Source of the DNA: a candidate division SR1 bacterium
Lineage (GTDB): Bacteria > Patescibacteriota > Gracilibacteria > Absconditabacterales > Absconditicoccaceae
Reading direction: 5' to 3'
NCBI GenBank assembly: GCA_002746475.1
Contig: PDOX01000016.1
Location: 1-7,556, forward strand
Length of the DNA: 7,556 nucleotides
Shown: piece by piece, positions 6,205 through 7,556 of the stretch
Layout of the letters: each line of letters starts with the position of its first letter
How positions within the stretch are numbered: the first letter of the stretch is position 1
The notes under the pieces: model-generated
The model's database searches: none
What the model was told of the DNA's origin: nothing
Seen by the model: the letters and a program-made list of their open reading frames with translations, nothing else
Translations under genes and position numbers: made by a program

Positions 6205-6266
6205 AAAAAAAACTTCCATTTTGATAGGGGAGAGTATAGTAATCCTTCTCAAAATTTCAATGGAAG
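6205..6266 (-). terminator. Terminator-like hairpin between AMP phosphorylase and gltX
   Basis: On the minus strand CTTCCATT (6266-6259) pairs perfectly with AATGGAAG (6220-6213), directly followed by eight T (6212-6205). The loop is long (38 bases), though GAGA/TCTC inside it could pair and stack. It would end transcripts from AMP phosphorylase. The gltX promoter lies in the loop. Confidence 0.5.
6233..6260 (-). promoter_or_regulatory. Sigma70-type promoter of gltX
   Basis: TTGAAA (6260-6255) and TATACT (6238-6233) are separated by 16 bases on the minus strand. A start near 6226 gives a leader of about 43 bases to the ATG at 6183, or about 7 bases to the alternative ATG at 6219. Confidence 0.65.
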
Positions 6267-6305
6267 CTTATTTTTAAAATAGTATATTTTTGTATAATAT
6301 TATTA

Positions 6306-7556
6306 CTACATTTCAATAAATGTTTTTTCTGCGAGCATAGCTTTTGCCGTATCAATTCTTTCCATGCTGTTGGCATAGAGGGTGAAGAGAACTTCGCCTT
6401 TTTTGATAGTAGCACCAGTTTTGTGGTGGAGATAGATTCCAGCCTGTAAATCATGCGGTGCTCCAAGAGATCTGGTCACCATATTGAGTTGTTTCATATC
6501 AATATTTTTGATTTCTCCGTCTGCTTCAGCTACAATATCTTCGCTATATTCTGCGAGTTTGAGTTCTTCTGATTTCACTTCGTAAGTTTTCCCGTTTACA
6601 AATGGGGCGGTATATTCGTCATTGTAAGCTTGGATTTTGATAATCTGTTGCATTTTTTCCCATGCTTTTCCTGAAACGAGTTGTCCGTATGCGAGTTTGA
6701 TTGCTTCTTCTCCTTGGGCTAATCCTACAATTTCAATAATTTTACTTGCCAAGAATACTGCTTTCTCTTCCAAGTCAGTTGGTCTTTTTTCATGTTGTTG
6801 TAAGACTCTGAGGACTTCTCTCACTTGTAATACTGCACCAATTCCGGCTCCGATTGGTTCGTTAGCTTCGGTGATTTGGACCGTCATCTTCATGCCTAAT
6901 CCTTTTCCAACGGTTTCAAATTTTTGTTTCCATTCTTGTGCTTCTTGGATATTTTTTACTTTTGCGGTTGGTCCCATAGGAATATCAATGAGCGAATGAC
7001 TCACTCCCATCGCATATTTTTTCGCCATGATACTACTTACCACTTTTGCGATATTTTGCATAGCGAGGGGATATTGGATTTTGATGAGTTTATCATCAGC
7101 AGGAGCGAGATCGAGCGCCCCTCCCCAAATCAGACAAGCATTACATTCTTTGATAATTTGTTCAATTTCAGGTTGTTCAAATTCAGTATTCATTAGTACG
7201 CTTACGCATTCTCCGGTTGCAGCTGGTGAGGTAATCGCCTTGGAAAAATTTTTTGGCATGGTAATCCCCAATGATGCGAGCAGAGGAATCATGATCATGG
7301 TGGTTTCATTTCCAGGAACTCCACCGATACAGTGTTTATCTGCGATAATTTCGTCTTTTGGATATTTGAAGGTTACCCCATTTTCAGCCATAGCTTTAGC
7401 GGTGAGATACATTTCTTCATCACTGGTTTCTTTGAAAAAACTTGAGGCAACATAATAGGTTGCAAGCGTGTCTGTCAGCTTGTTTTCCGAAATATCTTTG
7501 ATGATTGAGTTGATTTCTTTTTCGGTGATTTCTTCTCCTCTCATTTTCTTTTTGAT
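6306..7556 (-). CDS. deoA: AMP phosphorylase (5' end beyond the window)
   Basis: The frame is open to the right edge; 416 residues are visible, ending in TAG. Residues IKKKMRGEEITEKEI at the edge match an internal part of the archaeal-type enzyme (about 500 residues), so roughly 80 N-terminal residues are missing and the ATG at 7544 is not the start. Diagnostic blocks are IGGVPGN (phosphate binding), AITSPAATGECVSVL, WGGALDLAPADD and SIMAKKYAMGVSHSLIDIPMGP, then a C-terminal pyrimidine-nucleoside-phosphorylase-like domain (ADGEI, LGAPHD..AGI). VPGN and LAPADD favour AMP phosphorylase over thymidine phosphorylase. The enzyme converts AMP and phosphate to adenine and ribose-1,5-bisphosphate, which an isomerase passes to type III or II/III RuBisCO. 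No TGA is used among 27 glycines. It lies 122 bases upstream of gltX, which has its own promoter. Confidence 0.88.
   Translation of the reverse strand: MKKKMRGEEITEKEINSIIKDISENKLTDTLATYYVASSFFKETSDEEMYLTAKAMAENGVTFKYPKDEIIADKHCIGGVPGNETTMIMIPLLASLGITMPKNFSKAITSPAATGECVSVLMNTEFEQPEIEQIIKECNACLIWGGALDLAPADDKLIKIQYPLAMQNIAKVVSSIMAKKYAMGVSHSLIDIPMGPTAKVKNIQEAQEWKQKFETVGKGLGMKMTVQITEANEPIGAGIGAVLQVREVLRVLQQHEKRPTDLEEKAVFLASKIIEIVGLAQGEEAIKLAYGQLVSGKAWEKMQQIIKIQAYNDEYTAPFVNGKTYEVKSEELKLAEYSEDIVAEADGEIKNIDMKQLNMVTRSLGAPHDLQAGIYLHHKTGATIKKGEVLFTLYANSMERIDTAKAMLAEKTFIEM

Noticed and set aside
7542..7544. ATG as the start of AMP phosphorylase
   Set aside because: The codons before it (IKKK) continue the family sequence, and known enzymes have about 80 more residues upstream.
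1..7556. CRISPR array, tRNA or rRNA genes, transposase or integrase
   Set aside because: I looked on both strands and found no regularly spaced repeats, cloverleaf or recognisable recombinase.

Overview
The window is AT-rich and comes from a bacterium that reads TGA as an amino acid, most likely glycine (genetic code 25). That points to the candidate phyls Absconditabacteria (SR1) or Gracilibacteria (BD1-5) of the Patescibacteria. Read with the standard code, the left half looks like scattered fragments. Read with TGA as Gly, it resolves into five long, uninterrupted genes. Two TGA codons fall on glycines expected to be conserved: the GDGPFQI motif of a lysozyme-like protein and the E..SFG motif of an Abi protein. 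The type III RuBisCO/AMP pathway enzyme at the right edge fits the same lineages.

Layout from left to right. 2-1213 (+) is an unrecognised protein with 15 in-frame TGA codons, open at the left edge. 1214-1339 (-) is the relic 3' end of a lysozyme-like gene. 1340-1920 (-) is a BrnT/BrnA-type toxin-antitoxin pair. 2010-2046 holds a likely terminator, and 2064-2103 is a copy of the last codons of the lysozyme-like gene. 2108-3148 (-) is an AbiD/AbiF-family (Abi_2, HEPN) abortive-infection gene. It is preceded by a strong promoter and a structured leader at about 3167-3282 that looks like an abiF-type non-coding RNA ending in a terminator. 3340-4179 (-) is the complete secreted lysozyme-like gene. 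4227-4440 is a GC-rich cluster of inverted repeats. 4444-6183 (-) is gltX (glutamyl-tRNA synthetase). 6306 to the right edge (-) is AMP phosphorylase, lacking its N-terminus because the window ends.

The main biological point is the 1.2-3.4 kb interval. Two defence or addiction modules, BrnT/BrnA and ncRNA-AbiF, sit one after the other downstream of the lysozyme-like gene. Each is followed by a copy of that gene's 3' end: a near-perfect 40-bp direct repeat after the Abi gene, and a diverged copy after BrnA. This looks like stepwise insertion of defence cassettes at one gene's 3' terminus, with the target end regenerated each time. TGA-glycine is very frequent in the accessory genes (24 of 51 glycines) but absent from gltX and AMP phosphorylase (0 of 60), so codon choice separates accessory from housekeeping genes.
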